48,504 nt of DNA from Cryomorphaceae bacterium (GCA_003565555.1 PXBH01000007.1:1-48504), one strand, 5' to 3'; counted from the first letter of the stretch, positions 1 through 9,830 are shown. Notes: generated by a model from the sequence alone, not told the origin. Numbers and translations are program-made.

Positions 1-1716
1 GAAGGTCGCGGCCGCGTCCTCAAAAAGGGATGTTTCACCGCCGTTGATGCTGTACTCCACGGCAATTCCCGTGACGGTTTCTGTGCCGGCATTGCGCACC
101 CGTATCACCGGTGTTGCTGCCGAATATCCCTGAACGGAACACCTCCACGGTGCCGAGGGCTCAACAATCTCGAGAATTTCGAGATCGAATTGGTTTTGGC
201 CGGGAGGCACGGGGTCGTGGGTTTCCGCAAGGTGGTCAAAAGCGGCTTTGACGTTGATCAGCCCCATGCCGTAGGTATTGTCCTCTCCGGGCTCACCGAG
301 GTCAGTGGCGCTGTGGTAGAGCGCGAGGAGAATTTCCTCACCGGTGAGCGAAGGGAATGCTTCCTTGAGCAATATGGCCGCTCCGCTCACATGAGGAGAA
401 GCCATCGAAGTTCCGCTGAAACTTGCATAACTGTCACTCCCTACAGATGAGCGCACATTCACCCCGGGGGCGGATACTTCCGGTTTTATCAGCAGACTGC
501 CCTCGGCATCGCAAAGACTCGGACCGCGGCTTGAAAATTCGGCAATCGGATAGTCGGGTCCGGCCACATTTCCGTTCAGGGCTCCTACACTGAAGGAGTT
601 TACCAAGCCCATGTTCGTATTGTTCGGCACGCCGATGGTGGTGTCACCGGGGCCGGCGTTGCCCGCGGAGAATATACTCGCGATTCCCGCGGCCTCTACG
701 GCCTCGAAGGTTGAAATTACAAAAGGAGCGCAGGGCGGGTTGGCTTCGCTCGGTGTACGGCCCCAAGAATTATTGATCACAGCGGGCACATCATCGGATG
801 TGGTATCGTCCCCGTCGGGATTTAGGGCCCATTCAAATCCGTTCATGACATCTGTAAGCGGCTTCGGGGTATCTCCCGAACCCACGGTGGGGTCGGTAGC
901 GATGAAGTAAGCTTTAAACCCCACACCGATGGTGTCGGCAGTCGCGGTATCGAGTCCCAGCATGGTGCCGCTCACATGGGTGCCGTGGCTGCTCGCTTTG
1001 TCGGTAGGCACGGGGCTGTCAAAGGGAAACCAGGTTTTGTTCAAGGGCATCCGGTTGGGAAGAAACCTCCGCGTGAGCGCCGGGTGGTCGGGCCACACAC
1101 CGGTGTCGAAGGTCATGGCCAGCACGTTCAGCCCGGTGTAGCCCATGGCCCATAATTCGGGCGCGCCGATCACCGAGAGCCCGATTTCGCTGCCTCCGTC
1201 TTCAGAGCGACCGTCGGAAAGTTCGCCGCGCGAACTAAAGTGGTCGGCTTCGCCCACAATCGGGGCGTCATAGCTGATGTAGGCCACCTCGGGCCGTGAG
1301 GAAAGCAGATCGATCAATGGCTTTTCGGCGTGAAGGGCGATGCTGTTTGTCACCCAAAAACTTCGAAGATTGTCATAGTTCATTTCGCTGTTTTCAATCG
1401 CTGCAATCACGGCGGGCTGTGTGGCCGCCGCTTTTTCCTTCAGCAGGGCGATCACGGTTTGCGGTCGCCTGTTTGCGGGCACATTGGCCAAGTCCATTTC
1501 AGCTTTCAATCCCTGCAGGTCGGCAGTTTCATCCAACATGAGCACCACGGGAATCAACTCGCCTTTCGAGGCATCCGCCATGCGGTCTTCCAGATTTTGC
1601 TCCACGTAGGCGTACTGGGCCGAAATCGAGGTCCCTGTGAGCGCGAGTAGTGCGCATGAGAAAGCGAAGGCGCGGACGGAAGGCGCGATGAATTTGAATA
1701 CATTTTTGAATTCCAT
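1..1716 (-). CDS. Subtilisin-like (S8) serine protease, C-terminus cut by window edge
   Basis: Partial gene: 572 codons run in frame off the left edge. It starts at ATG 1716 with a signal peptide (MEFKNVFKFI..., cleavage near the SISAQ at about residue 34), followed by a prodomain-like region to about residue 160. The S8 catalytic triad is visible: Asp204 in FDTGVWPDH, His244 in SSHGTHVSG, and Ser437 in FSGTSMASPH. The beta-sandwich region after the catalytic domain has begun where the window ends. By analogy with its two upstream paralogues (877 and 884 aa), about 300 residues including a T9SS sorting domain should lie outside the window. It is the last visible gene of a three-paralogue operon, 31 nt behind the middle copy. 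Probable role: extracellular or cell-surface endopeptidase. Substrate unknown. Confidence 0.93.
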   Translation of the reverse strand, partial: MEFKNVFKFIAPSVRAFAFSCALLALTGTSISAQYAYVEQNLEDRMADASKGELIPVVLMLDETADLQGLKAEMDLANVPANRRPQTVIALLKEKAAATQPAVIAAIENSEMNYDNLRSFWVTNSIALHAEKPLIDLLSSRPEVAYISYDAPIVGEADHFSSRGELSDGRSEDGGSEIGLSVIGAPELWAMGYTGLNVLAMTFDTGVWPDHPALTRRFLPNRMPLNKTWFPFDSPVPTDKASSHGTHVSGTMLGLDTATADTIGVGFKAYFIATDPTVGSGDTPKPLTDVMNGFEWALNPDGDDTTSDDVPAVINNSWGRTPSEANPPCAPFVISTFEAVEAAGIASIFSAGNAGPGDTTIGVPNNTNMGLVNSFSVGALNGNVAGPDYPIAEFSSRGPSLCDAEGSLLIKPEVSAPGVNVRSSVGSDSYASFSGTSMASPHVSGAAILLKEAFPSLTGEEILLALYHSATDLGEPGEDNTYGMGLINVKAAFDHLAETHDPVPPGQNQFDLEILEIVEPSAPWRCSVQGYSAATPVIRVRNAGTETVTGIAVEYSINGGETSLFEDAAATF

Positions 1717-1747
1717 GTGAAATATTTTGATGAAAAGGATTTTCGGG

Positions 1748-4381
1748 TTACTGAAGGATCAATTTGGCGATGTGCCGCGCACCGTTGCCTTGCAGCACTT
1801 CCACTGTGTACATCCCGGGAGCCCGGCCGCTGCGGCTCACTTCAAAAAGGGAGGTCTCCGGCCTGAATTCGCGCACGGTACGCCCGCTGATATCTCTGAT
1901 CACAATTCGCTCCATGACCGCTCCCTCGGTTTTTACCGTAAAGGAAGTGCTCGCGGGATTGGGGAAAATCAATAATTCCGACCGGCTTTCCTCGACGGGA
2001 GCGCTAAGCAGACCCTCGATCATGATGTTGTCGACCATCAGGTTATTGCCGCGGCCGTTGATTCCGGTGAAGACCACGTAAAATCCCTGTTCGGGATCCA
2101 TGTCGGGGATTTCGCTCAGGTTCAGCGGCACGGTCGTTTCAGCCCAGTCCTCCGCAGATTCGGGTACGGAATTGGGCTGATGGATTTCGTTGGTGAAGAG
2201 GTCATCACCTCCTTTCCGGAGAATTTCGTGCTCCCCGGCGCCGCAATTGTATGCCACGCTCACCGACAAAGTGTCGAAGTTGTTCACGTTGTTGGTTCGC
2301 CGGCGGTAGAAGTGGTCGAAACGCAGGTTGAGGTCGCCTTCCTGCACGGGTAGCCAAGGGCCGATCAGCCGGTCTTCCTGTCCCGCGGCCGGTGAGTAAT
2401 TGAAAAAGCGCATTACCGCAGCTTTTCCTTCGGTGCCGTCCGCCTGTATCACGCTGTCGGTTTCCCAAGTCACGTCTTCATCGGGATTGATGACCGTCCA
2501 AATTTCCTCCCGAATTCCTTCTTCGAAATCTTCTGTGAGTGTGGTGAGTCCTTCCGGAGGTGTGGGGAGGCGCGTCCCGCGGCGTATCGCATTGTTGTTG
2601 AATAGGTCGTATTCATTCTCGGCGGGGGTGATCACCGCGTGGAGTTCCGTAAATCCCTCTGAGCTCAGCTCGATTTCGGGCAGTGTGATCGAGAGGGTGT
2701 CGCCGGGGGCTGCAAAAAACGAAGGATCTGTATAGGTAAGGTAGTTTTCTCCGTTGAAGCCGTAGGAGATTTCAATTCCGAAGGCCGGCACGAGACCGCC
2801 GTTGGTCACCGTGATTTCGGGCACGGTAAGGGCGGGATCGAGGGCCGAGCAGCGCAGGTCGAAGTCGGGTGCGTCCACCGAAATCAGCTCCAAGTCGAAT
2901 TCCAATACCTTCGGCGGCACGGGCGTATGGTCGGCGGCGAGGTAGTCGAAGGCATCTTTTACATGGATGATTCCCATCCCGAAAGTATTGTCTTCTCCCG
3001 GTTCGCCGAGGTCGCGGGCGCTGTAGTAGAGCGCTTCGAGGATGGTTTGCCCGGGCAAGTCCGGGAAGGCTTCTTTCAACAAAAGCACCGTCCCGCTCAC
3101 GTGGGGAGCTGCCATGGAGGTACCGCTGAAGGATGCGTAGCTGTCCTCACCCGCGGAAGAGCGGACGTTCACTCCCGGAGCGCTTACTTCGGGTTTGATG
3201 AGCAGGCTTCCGGTGACTTCGCAGAGGCTGGGCCCTCGGCTGGAAAATTCTGCCGCGGGGTAGTCCGGGCCTTCGGCATTTGCGTCCAAGGCGCCTACGG
3301 CAAATACATTGACGGGATTGAGGGCGGTATTACTCGGGCGGCGCACGGTAGCCGAGTCGGGGCCGTTATTGCCCGCACTGTGCACGTTGGCAATGCCCGC
3401 CGCTTCGACGGCTGCGAAGATATCGGTGATAATTTCCGAGCAATCCGGGGGCGTGCCTGTAGGGTTTCCGCCCCAAGAATTATTGATCACATCGGGCACA
3501 TCGTCTGAAGTATCGGGATTGCCGTCGGGATCCAGGGCCCATTGGTACGATTCGAGGATGTCGGTAAATCCGAATTGTGAGGTCATGTTATGGTCCCGAA
3601 TGGCATCATTGGCGATAAGATATGCACCGAAAGCCACGCCGATCGTGTCGGCATTGGCGGGATCAAGTCCCGCCACCGTACCGCCTACATGCGTCCCGTG
3701 GCTTCCGGGTTTGTCGCGCGGCATGAAGCTGTAAAAAGGATCCCAGGTGTGAAAAAGGGGCATTATATTAGGCAGAAACCGTGCGGAGAGGGCGGGGTGT
3801 CCGGCATTGATACCCGTATCGAAGATCATCCCTCTTCGGCCGTGCCCGGTGTAGCCCATGGCCCAAAGCTCATCTGCGCCGATGGCCGTCAATCCCGGCT
3901 CGGCACCGCCGGCAGACCGCAATGCGGGCTCAGAGGTAACCGGAATTATGGGATCGAGCAAGGAAACATCTGCGGCGATGTAGGCTACATGCTCGGAAGA
4001 AGCCAAGAGTGAGATCAGTTCAGGGCAGGCCTCAAGGCGCATGACATTGGCTATCCAAAATGATTCAGGCTCGGAATGGGGAAGGCCGCTTTCGCGGATA
4101 AGTTCACGCACGGCGGGCTGCGAAGCCAGGGCTGTTTCGCGAAGGGCGCGGATGACTCTGTACGGGCGACGGGATGCGGGCACCTGCGCGGCATCCATCT
4201 CATTTTTGAGGGCCTCAAGATCTGCGGCAGCGCTGAGCTTGATTACGACGCCTGTTTTTTCATTTTTCGCTGCAGCGGCCGTGCTTTCGATCACTGCCTG
4301 GTCTATGAATGCATGCTGTGCCGAAAGTGACGCCGCCGACAAAAACGTCGCGGCAAGAAATCCCCGCCAAATCTTCCTCAT
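1748..4381 (-). CDS. Subtilisin-like (S8) serine protease with T9SS sorting domain
   Basis: 877 aa. Signal peptide at residues 1-21 (ends SLSAQ), prodomain-like region to about 160, then an S8 domain with Asp188 (IFDTGINAGH), His228 (GSHGTHVGG), oxyanion Asn near 338 (SAGNNG) and Ser422 (FSGTSMAAPH). A beta-sandwich region follows (about 500-790). The last 80 or so residues (IFPNPAS... ending GMYTVEVLQG and AKLILQ) form a type A T9SS sorting domain. This predicts Sec export and then T9SS delivery to the cell surface or medium. Middle copy of a tandem array, 75 nt downstream of the 4457-7111 paralogue and presumably cotranscribed. An INAGHP stretch replaces the VWPDHP of both sisters right after the catalytic Asp, so cleavage specificity may differ. 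Confidence 0.95.
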   Translation of the reverse strand: MRKIWRGFLAATFLSAASLSAQHAFIDQAVIESTAAAAKNEKTGVVIKLSAAADLEALKNEMDAAQVPASRRPYRVIRALRETALASQPAVRELIRESGLPHSEPESFWIANVMRLEACPELISLLASSEHVAYIAADVSLLDPIIPVTSEPALRSAGGAEPGLTAIGADELWAMGYTGHGRRGMIFDTGINAGHPALSARFLPNIMPLFHTWDPFYSFMPRDKPGSHGTHVGGTVAGLDPANADTIGVAFGAYLIANDAIRDHNMTSQFGFTDILESYQWALDPDGNPDTSDDVPDVINNSWGGNPTGTPPDCSEIITDIFAAVEAAGIANVHSAGNNGPDSATVRRPSNTALNPVNVFAVGALDANAEGPDYPAAEFSSRGPSLCEVTGSLLIKPEVSAPGVNVRSSAGEDSYASFSGTSMAAPHVSGTVLLLKEAFPDLPGQTILEALYYSARDLGEPGEDNTFGMGIIHVKDAFDYLAADHTPVPPKVLEFDLELISVDAPDFDLRCSALDPALTVPEITVTNGGLVPAFGIEISYGFNGENYLTYTDPSFFAAPGDTLSITLPEIELSSEGFTELHAVITPAENEYDLFNNNAIRRGTRLPTPPEGLTTLTEDFEEGIREEIWTVINPDEDVTWETDSVIQADGTEGKAAVMRFFNYSPAAGQEDRLIGPWLPVQEGDLNLRFDHFYRRRTNNVNNFDTLSVSVAYNCGAGEHEILRKGGDDLFTNEIHQPNSVPESAEDWAETTVPLNLSEIPDMDPEQGFYVVFTGINGRGNNLMVDNIMIEGLLSAPVEESRSELLIFPNPASTSFTVKTEGAVMERIVIRDISGRTVREFRPETSLFEVSRSGRAPGMYTVEVLQGNGARHIAKLILQ

Positions 4382-4456
4382 CGTGAATAATTCATCATGT
4401 AAGCGTAAAACTAATAATTTCGGCCGAGAGGTGCAGAAAGGAGCGGGTTGCCCGCT

Positions 4457-7111
4457 TCAGTACACCGTTAGCTTGGCTACAGACCTTCCGCCGTCGGGCA
4501 TCAGCACTTCTGCAATATAAATACCTGAAGCAATCCCGGCAAGCGAGAGTTCGGTCCCTGCGGTAAATCGGGGATGCGATGCCACAGGTGTTCCGCGCAT
4601 GTCGTAAAGGGTCAATTTTCCGTTCTGTTCGCTTCCGCTCCATGTGATGCGCACTTCGGTTCGCGCCGGGTTCGGAGCCAAGGTCAGCTCAACAGGGGCC
4701 GCACTTCTGCGTGTTGAGGCTGCATAGTCCAGAGATACATTGCCGATAAGGAGGGTATTGCCGCGGCGATTGATGCCTGTAAATACCGGGAAAAAGCCGT
4801 CTTCCGCAGCAAAATCGGGAATGTCATTAAGATCGATCGGCAGCGTGATCGCAGCCCAGTCATCCGTTGATTCCGGCATGGCATTGGGCATGTGTACATC
4901 ATTGGTGTAGAGATTTTCACCGCCTTCTCTCCACAACTCGAAGAAGCTGTCACCGCAGTTGTGCGCGAGTGACACGGCCAGGGTGTCAAAGTTATTCGGG
5001 TTATTCGTTCTGCGGCGGTAGAAATAATCGAAAGTGAGGGAGTACTGGGATTGCCCTTCCGGAAAAATCATGGGCCCCGCGAGGTAATCTCTCTGACCTG
5101 CCGCAGGGGCATAACTTCCGAAGCGCATGCGCGCGGTCAGCCCCGTTTCGCCGTCGGGCCGGAGGGCGGCAACGGTGTCCCAGGTGATGTCGAGGTCGGG
5201 ATTGATCACTGTCCACAGTTCGGGGTCAAATCCCGTTTGGAAATCTTCGGTAAATGCATCGAGCCCCTCTGTCGGCACGGGCAATTGTGTCCATCGTCTT
5301 ACGGCGTTATTATTGAACACATCGTACTCATCCGGATGCGGGGTGATGCGCAGGTGCAGTTCCGTAAATCCGGGAGATACCGCGGCGATGGGAGGCAGGG
5401 AGAGACTGACCGTTTGGTCGGGGGCGAGGGCAAAACTCGGATCGCTCCAAACCTGCTCGGGACTACCGGTCAGGGTGTACCGAATTTCGATACCGAGAGC
5501 GGGCTCTGTTCCTTTGTTATGCACGGTTATTTCCGGTGTGATTTCCGTTTGTCCGTCAGCCGTGCAGCGAAACAGGGCAAGAGGTGCATCGGCAGAAACA
5601 AGGTCGAGGTCGTGCTCCGGAACTGCGGGCTGAGCGGGGTCATGTGCTTCGGAAAGATAATCGAATGCCGCCTTTGCGTTGATAAGCCCCATGCCGAAGG
5701 TATTGTCTTCTCCGGGCTCACCGAGGTCTGTTGCCGAATAGTAGAGGGCCAGTAAAATCTCCTCCCCGGTCACATCGGGAAAAGCTTCTTTGAGCAGCAG
5801 CACGGCAGCGCTCACGTGCGGAGACGCCATAGAGGTTCCGCTGAAGCTTTGGTACTCGCCGCTCCCGGTAGAAGAGCGTACGTTTACTCCGGGGGCGCTC
5901 ACTTCGGGCTTGATAAGCAAGCTTCCTTCGCCGCCGCAGAGGCTCGGTCCGCGGCTTGAAAATTCGGCAATCGGGTAGTCGGGGCCCGCAACGTTCCCGT
6001 TTACCGCCCCTACGGTGAAGGAATTGACGAGACCCGTGTTTATATTGTGCGGCACGCTCATGGTGAAAGGCTCCGGGCCTTCATTTCCCGCGGAGAACAC
6101 ATTGGCAATACCCGCGGCCTCGACAGCGTCGAATACGGGCACTACAAATTCGGGACAGGGCGCCTCGTCCAAGTCCGGACCGAACCCCCAAGAGTTGTTG
6201 ATCACATCGGGCACGTCGTCTGTGGTGTTTTCGTCGCCGTCGGGGTTGAGGGCCCATTCGTACCCGAACATAAAGTCGGAGAGGGGCTTGACGAAGGCCA
6301 GATTGCTCACCACGGGATCCGTAGCGATCAAATAAGCTTTGAAGGCCCCGCCGATGGTATCGGCTGTGGCGGGGTCAAGACCCACCATGGTTCCGCTCAC
6401 ATGGGTGCCGTGGCTGCTTGTTTTATCGACCGGCAGGGGGCTGTCATATCCGAACCAGGTTTGGGAGATAGGCATCATATTGGGCAGAAATCGATCTGCC
6501 AAAGCGGGATGGTCGGGCCATACGCCGGTGTCAAAGGTCATGGCCAACCTTCCGTTACCGGTGTAACCCATCTCCCAGAGTTCGGGCAGACCGATCACTG
6601 TCAGTCCCGGCTCACTGCCTCCCTGTGACTTGGCTTCGGATACGGGCAGGATTTCGGGCTCGATGAGCAATCCTCCGCGGATGTCAAGGGTCATGCGCTC
6701 CACCGCCCGGTGAGAGGCAAGGGCTTCGATTACCGCTTTATTTGCCGTAAAGGCGAAGGTATTGGAGATGCGTATGTGCATGACCTCTGAAGGGGAGAGC
6801 CCTTGCTTAAAGAGAAATTCGGCTACCTCGCGCCCCGAAGTTTCCGCTTTGACAGCCGCGGCAAGCAATACTTCGCGCGGGCGCTCTTTTGCCGAAAGGC
6901 CCCTCGCATCCATACTGCGCTTCAAGGCTTGATAATCCACACGATCGCTGAGCATGGCGAGCACGGCGATCAGGGTTTGGTCGTCTGCCTCCGAGAGTTC
7001 GTCGGACAGGCCCTGTTCGATAAAGGCGTGTTGCGCTTTGAGCTGCGGCAGCGATGCGAAAAGCATGACAGTGAAAAAGAGGCCTGCACTGAACGGGCGG
7101 AAGGAATTCAC
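4457..7111 (-). CDS. Subtilisin-like (S8) serine protease with T9SS sorting domain, first gene of tandem array
   Basis: 884 aa. Signal peptide 1-26 (ends PQLKAQ), prodomain to about 165, S8 domain with Asp194 (FDTGVWPDH), His234 (SSHGTHVSG) and Ser427 (FSGTSMASPH). A long beta-rich region and a T9SS sorting domain follow (from LAPNPART to the end, with SGIYIAEVL). Order and spacing of motifs match the two downstream copies closely, so the three arose by tandem duplication. As the promoter-proximal gene it probably carries the operon promoter: an element GCTAATTTTAAC lies 20-33 nt upstream on the coding strand (7131-7144). Likely a secreted endopeptidase for external protein. Confidence 0.95.
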   Translation of the reverse strand: MNSFRPFSAGLFFTVMLFASLPQLKAQHAFIEQGLSDELSEADDQTLIAVLAMLSDRVDYQALKRSMDARGLSAKERPREVLLAAAVKAETSGREVAEFLFKQGLSPSEVMHIRISNTFAFTANKAVIEALASHRAVERMTLDIRGGLLIEPEILPVSEAKSQGGSEPGLTVIGLPELWEMGYTGNGRLAMTFDTGVWPDHPALADRFLPNMMPISQTWFGYDSPLPVDKTSSHGTHVSGTMVGLDPATADTIGGAFKAYLIATDPVVSNLAFVKPLSDFMFGYEWALNPDGDENTTDDVPDVINNSWGFGPDLDEAPCPEFVVPVFDAVEAAGIANVFSAGNEGPEPFTMSVPHNINTGLVNSFTVGAVNGNVAGPDYPIAEFSSRGPSLCGGEGSLLIKPEVSAPGVNVRSSTGSGEYQSFSGTSMASPHVSAAVLLLKEAFPDVTGEEILLALYYSATDLGEPGEDNTFGMGLINAKAAFDYLSEAHDPAQPAVPEHDLDLVSADAPLALFRCTADGQTEITPEITVHNKGTEPALGIEIRYTLTGSPEQVWSDPSFALAPDQTVSLSLPPIAAVSPGFTELHLRITPHPDEYDVFNNNAVRRWTQLPVPTEGLDAFTEDFQTGFDPELWTVINPDLDITWDTVAALRPDGETGLTARMRFGSYAPAAGQRDYLAGPMIFPEGQSQYSLTFDYFYRRRTNNPNNFDTLAVSLAHNCGDSFFELWREGGENLYTNDVHMPNAMPESTDDWAAITLPIDLNDIPDFAAEDGFFPVFTGINRRGNTLLIGNVSLDYAASTRRSAAPVELTLAPNPARTEVRITWSGSEQNGKLTLYDMRGTPVASHPRFTAGTELSLAGIASGIYIAEVLMPDGGRSVAKLTVY

Positions 7112-7130
7112 GGCGTGTATTTTTGATTCG

Positions 7131-7144
7131 GCGTTAAAATTAGC
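7131..7144 (-). promoter_or_regulatory. Promoter-like element GCTAATTTTAAC upstream of protease operon
   Basis: On the minus strand TTTTTGCTAATTTTAACGC lies just upstream of ATG 7111. TAATTTTA matches 7 of 8 positions of the Bacteroidota -7 box TAnnTTTG (A for the final G). A nearly identical GCTAATTTAAC lies upstream of the secreted hydrolase at 20220, so the element may be shared by genes for secreted enzymes. Inferred from sequence only. Confidence 0.35.
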
Positions 7145-7521
7145 AAAAACCGGTCAGGGGGCCGCGGCCGAGCACCCGTCGCAGGACTGATCGCCACATT
7201 TCCGCGCAACTTGCACAAATTTTGATGTCCGTGCAGACTTAAAAACAATCGATGTGAAATTTCCGGATTACTGTCATCGCAGCCGCAAAATCTCATTGGT
7301 GCATTGTACATTAAGATTTGTTGTGCTCAGCAGGTCATCAAAAAATTTTGAAATGTAAGTCAGAAAAACATCTTTCAAATTGAAATCCGAGGCGCTCGAC
7401 CTACTCCCTCAAATCGCTGAAAAGCGCAATGGCGTCGGCAAAAAGATTCGGTATACGCTGACCGGTTTTGTTCCGAAACTTAAGATTAGAAAAATTGCAA
7501 TTCGTCCGTGGTTTCCTTCGT

Positions 7522-7529
7522 TATATTTG
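7522..7529 (+). promoter_or_regulatory. -7 promoter box TATATTTG
   Basis: Perfect match to TAnnTTTG, 23 nt before the TTG start at 7553. A TTG at 7495-7497 could be the -33 element, but its 24-nt spacer is a little long. The predicted transcription start gives a 5' leader of roughly 15-20 nt. Confidence 0.55.
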
Positions 7530-7552
7530 CCCTTTGAAAAACCTGATTAACC

Positions 7553-8011
7553 TTGAAAAAAGTTATCTTTTTGGTGCTGGTAACAGCCTTTGCAGGAGCA
7601 ACCGAAGTTTGGGCCCAGAGCCCGATCGGGAGAAACGGCCGTCAATTCAATGCAGGTGTCGGCCTGTACTCGAGAAGTTTTCCGCTTTATGCCGGCATGG
7701 ATTTCGGAATACACCAAGACATCACCGCCGGCCCCGAATTCGGTGTTGACCTCGATATCAACCGCATATATGTGGGCGGTCGCGGAGACTACCATTTTAA
7801 TACCCTGTTGGGTATCCCGAGGGATTGGGACTTTTACGCCGGTCTCAACCTGGGCGTGGTCGGATTTACAGACGGCGGCACTTCGGGCCTTAATCTGGGA
7901 TTACAGATCGGCGGAAGGTATTACTGGAGCACGGACTGGGGCGTAAACCTTGAGTTCGGCGGGGGAAACAACCTTTCGGGCGGAAGAATAGGCGTTTCCA
8001 GACGCTTCTGA
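7553..8011 (+). CDS. Small outer-membrane beta-barrel-like protein
   Basis: 152 aa from a TTG start (TTG AAA AAA GTT), supported by the -7 box just upstream and by the signal peptide MKKVIFLVLVTAFAGATEVWAQ. The mature part is a series of short amphipathic, Gly- and aromatic-rich strands (FNAGVGLYS, YVGGRGDYHF, DFYAGLNLGVV, GLNLGLQIGGRYYW, WGVNLEFGGG) and ends in Phe, as outer-membrane barrels often do. The size suggests an 8-stranded barrel of the OmpA/OmpW type. Function unknown. It is monocistronic or loosely linked to the protease 91 nt downstream. Confidence 0.75.
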   Translation: MKKVIFLVLVTAFAGATEVWAQSPIGRNGRQFNAGVGLYSRSFPLYAGMDFGIHQDITAGPEFGVDLDINRIYVGGRGDYHFNTLLGIPRDWDFYAGLNLGVVGFTDGGTSGLNLGLQIGGRYYWSTDWGVNLEFGGGNNLSGGRIGVSRRF

Positions 8012-8102
8012 TCCCCGCCGAAAGGAAATCTTTACCTTCGGTACAACATTTGCGAAGGTCGCGTTGTAATGCTGCCGATTTAATTTTCAACAAAAAATTC
8101 AG

Positions 8103-9677
8103 ATGATTTTTTCATTCAAGTCTCGTTCTTTTACCCTTTCCGCTGCTTTTCTATCAGCCTTTTGCGTGATATCTTCAGGTGCGCTCGGGCAGTCCGATTG
8201 GTTCAATCTCGATTTTGAAACAGACAGTGTGCGGGGAGTATCTGTCAATAAAGCGCTGAAATTTCTCGATGATCATGAGATACAACTCGCTCCCGTTGTG
8301 GTGGCGGTGATCGATGACGGTGTCGACATCGAACATCCGGATTTCGAAGGTCGGATCTTCATCAATGTCGATGAAAAAGAAGACGGAACGGACAGCGACG
8401 GCAATACCTTTGTCGACGATATTCACGGTTGGAATTTTCTCGGAAATTCCGAAGGTGAAAACATTGAATTTGAGACCTTGGAAATCACCCGTCTCGTGCG
8501 TCGCGACCTTGAGCGGTTCGAGGGGAAAGCGGAAAGTGATTTCAGGGGAAAAGAGAAAAAGGAATTTCGCGCCTACATGGCCCTGAAGGAGGAATACGAT
8601 GCGTCGGTGAAGGAAGCGGAAGAAAGTTTTTCCGAATTTTCTCAATTTGCCGCGATGTATGCGGGCGCCATGTCACACGCCCAAGAGCTGCTGGGCAGGA
8701 AAGAGCTCACGGCCGAAATGCTCCTTGCACACGATCCGACCGACGAAGGAGAGCGTCAGGTAATCGATTTTCTCTTGATGGCTGAGCGGGAAAACCTCCG
8801 GGGGCATCTGGAAGAAGGATCGGAATATTTTGACATGGTGCTCAACTACCATTACAATATGGATTACAAGCCCAGGGATATCCTGGACGATACGGCTCCC
8901 GGATACGGAAATCCCATGGTATGGGCAGCCAATCCTGACCACGGAACCCATGTGGCGGGGATTATTGCCGCTGTGCGCGGCAACGATATCGGAATCGACG
9001 GGGTGGCGCCGAATGCGGTGATTCTTCCGATCAGGGCAGTGCCGGGCGGTGACGAGCGTGACAATGACGTGGCCGCCGCTATCCGTTATGCAACGGACAT
9101 GGGCGCGAAGGTGATCAATATGAGTTTCGGCAAACCATACAGCCCCGAGGAAGCGTCCGTGCGAGAAGCGGTGCGCTACGCGGCAGACAACGACGTGCTC
9201 TTGGTGCATGCGGCCGGTAATGATGCCACGAATAACGATCAAGTACCCAACTATCCGGACGGCACCTTCGGGAAGCGCAAACCTTTGAAAAATTGGATCA
9301 CCGTAGCCGCTTCAGGTCCCGCTGACGGGCCCGAACTTTTGGCCGAATTCTCTAATTTCGGTAAGAAAAAGGTGGATATTCTCGCTCCGGGTGTAGATAT
9401 ACGCAGCCTCAAACCCGAGGGCAAAACTGCCGTGAATTCAGGCACAAGTATGGCTGCCCCCGTGGTAAGCGGAGTGGCAGCTTTGATACGGGGGATGAAT
9501 CCCGAACTGAGCGCGGAAGAAGTGAAAAAAATTCTGATGCGCACAGCACAGCCCCTTCCGAAAATGATTGTTTCGGCAGGAGAGGAGGAGCTTCCCCTGA
9601 AAAAAGCTGTCCGTACACCGGGGGTGGTATCGGCAGCAGATGCGGTGAAGTACACCGCAGAAAAATACGGTAAATAG
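8103..9677 (+). CDS. Subtilisin-like (S8) serine protease with a long helical insertion, no T9SS domain
   Basis: 524 aa with a signal peptide of about 30 residues (ends SSGALGQ). Catalytic Asp71 (VAVIDDGVD), His280 (PDHGTHVAG) and Ser449 (SGTSMAAPV). About 200 residues separate Asp from His, against about 40 in the tandem paralogues at 1-7111. The extra segment (roughly 105-250) is rich in Glu, Lys and Arg and looks mostly helical (RRDLERFEGK, EKKEFRAYMALKEEY). The C-terminus ends shortly after the catalytic domain and has no sorting domain, so the protein is expected in the periplasm or anchored otherwise. It belongs to a different S8 branch from the tandem array. Likely role: envelope protein turnover or processing (inference). 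Confidence 0.93.
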   Translation: MIFSFKSRSFTLSAAFLSAFCVISSGALGQSDWFNLDFETDSVRGVSVNKALKFLDDHEIQLAPVVVAVIDDGVDIEHPDFEGRIFINVDEKEDGTDSDGNTFVDDIHGWNFLGNSEGENIEFETLEITRLVRRDLERFEGKAESDFRGKEKKEFRAYMALKEEYDASVKEAEESFSEFSQFAAMYAGAMSHAQELLGRKELTAEMLLAHDPTDEGERQVIDFLLMAERENLRGHLEEGSEYFDMVLNYHYNMDYKPRDILDDTAPGYGNPMVWAANPDHGTHVAGIIAAVRGNDIGIDGVAPNAVILPIRAVPGGDERDNDVAAAIRYATDMGAKVINMSFGKPYSPEEASVREAVRYAADNDVLLVHAAGNDATNNDQVPNYPDGTFGKRKPLKNWITVAASGPADGPELLAEFSNFGKKKVDILAPGVDIRSLKPEGKTAVNSGTSMAAPVVSGVAALIRGMNPELSAEEVKKILMRTAQPLPKMIVSAGEEELPLKKAVRTPGVVSAADAVKYTAEKYGK

Positions 9678-9830
9678 TGTCTGTCGGTGCTTTATCGCAT
9701 TATCTCGAACAAAGGAAAGTTCGGGGGTCCTGAATTCGACCATACGGGAAGCCGAGAATAATCCCGTTTCTTTCTGCGGTGCCCAAAGTGCGGTATATCG
9801 GGAAAATTGCGTATCTTGTGGAGCGACGAG

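Larger units (their letters stand above)
7112..7552. other. Divergent intergenic region
   Basis: About 440 nt between the protease operon (minus) and the small barrel gene (plus). Apart from the promoter-like elements listed separately at 7131-7144 (minus) and 7522-7529 (plus), I see no convincing gene, RNA or repeat. Short open frames here lack a start context or any recognisable protein pattern. Confidence 0.5.
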
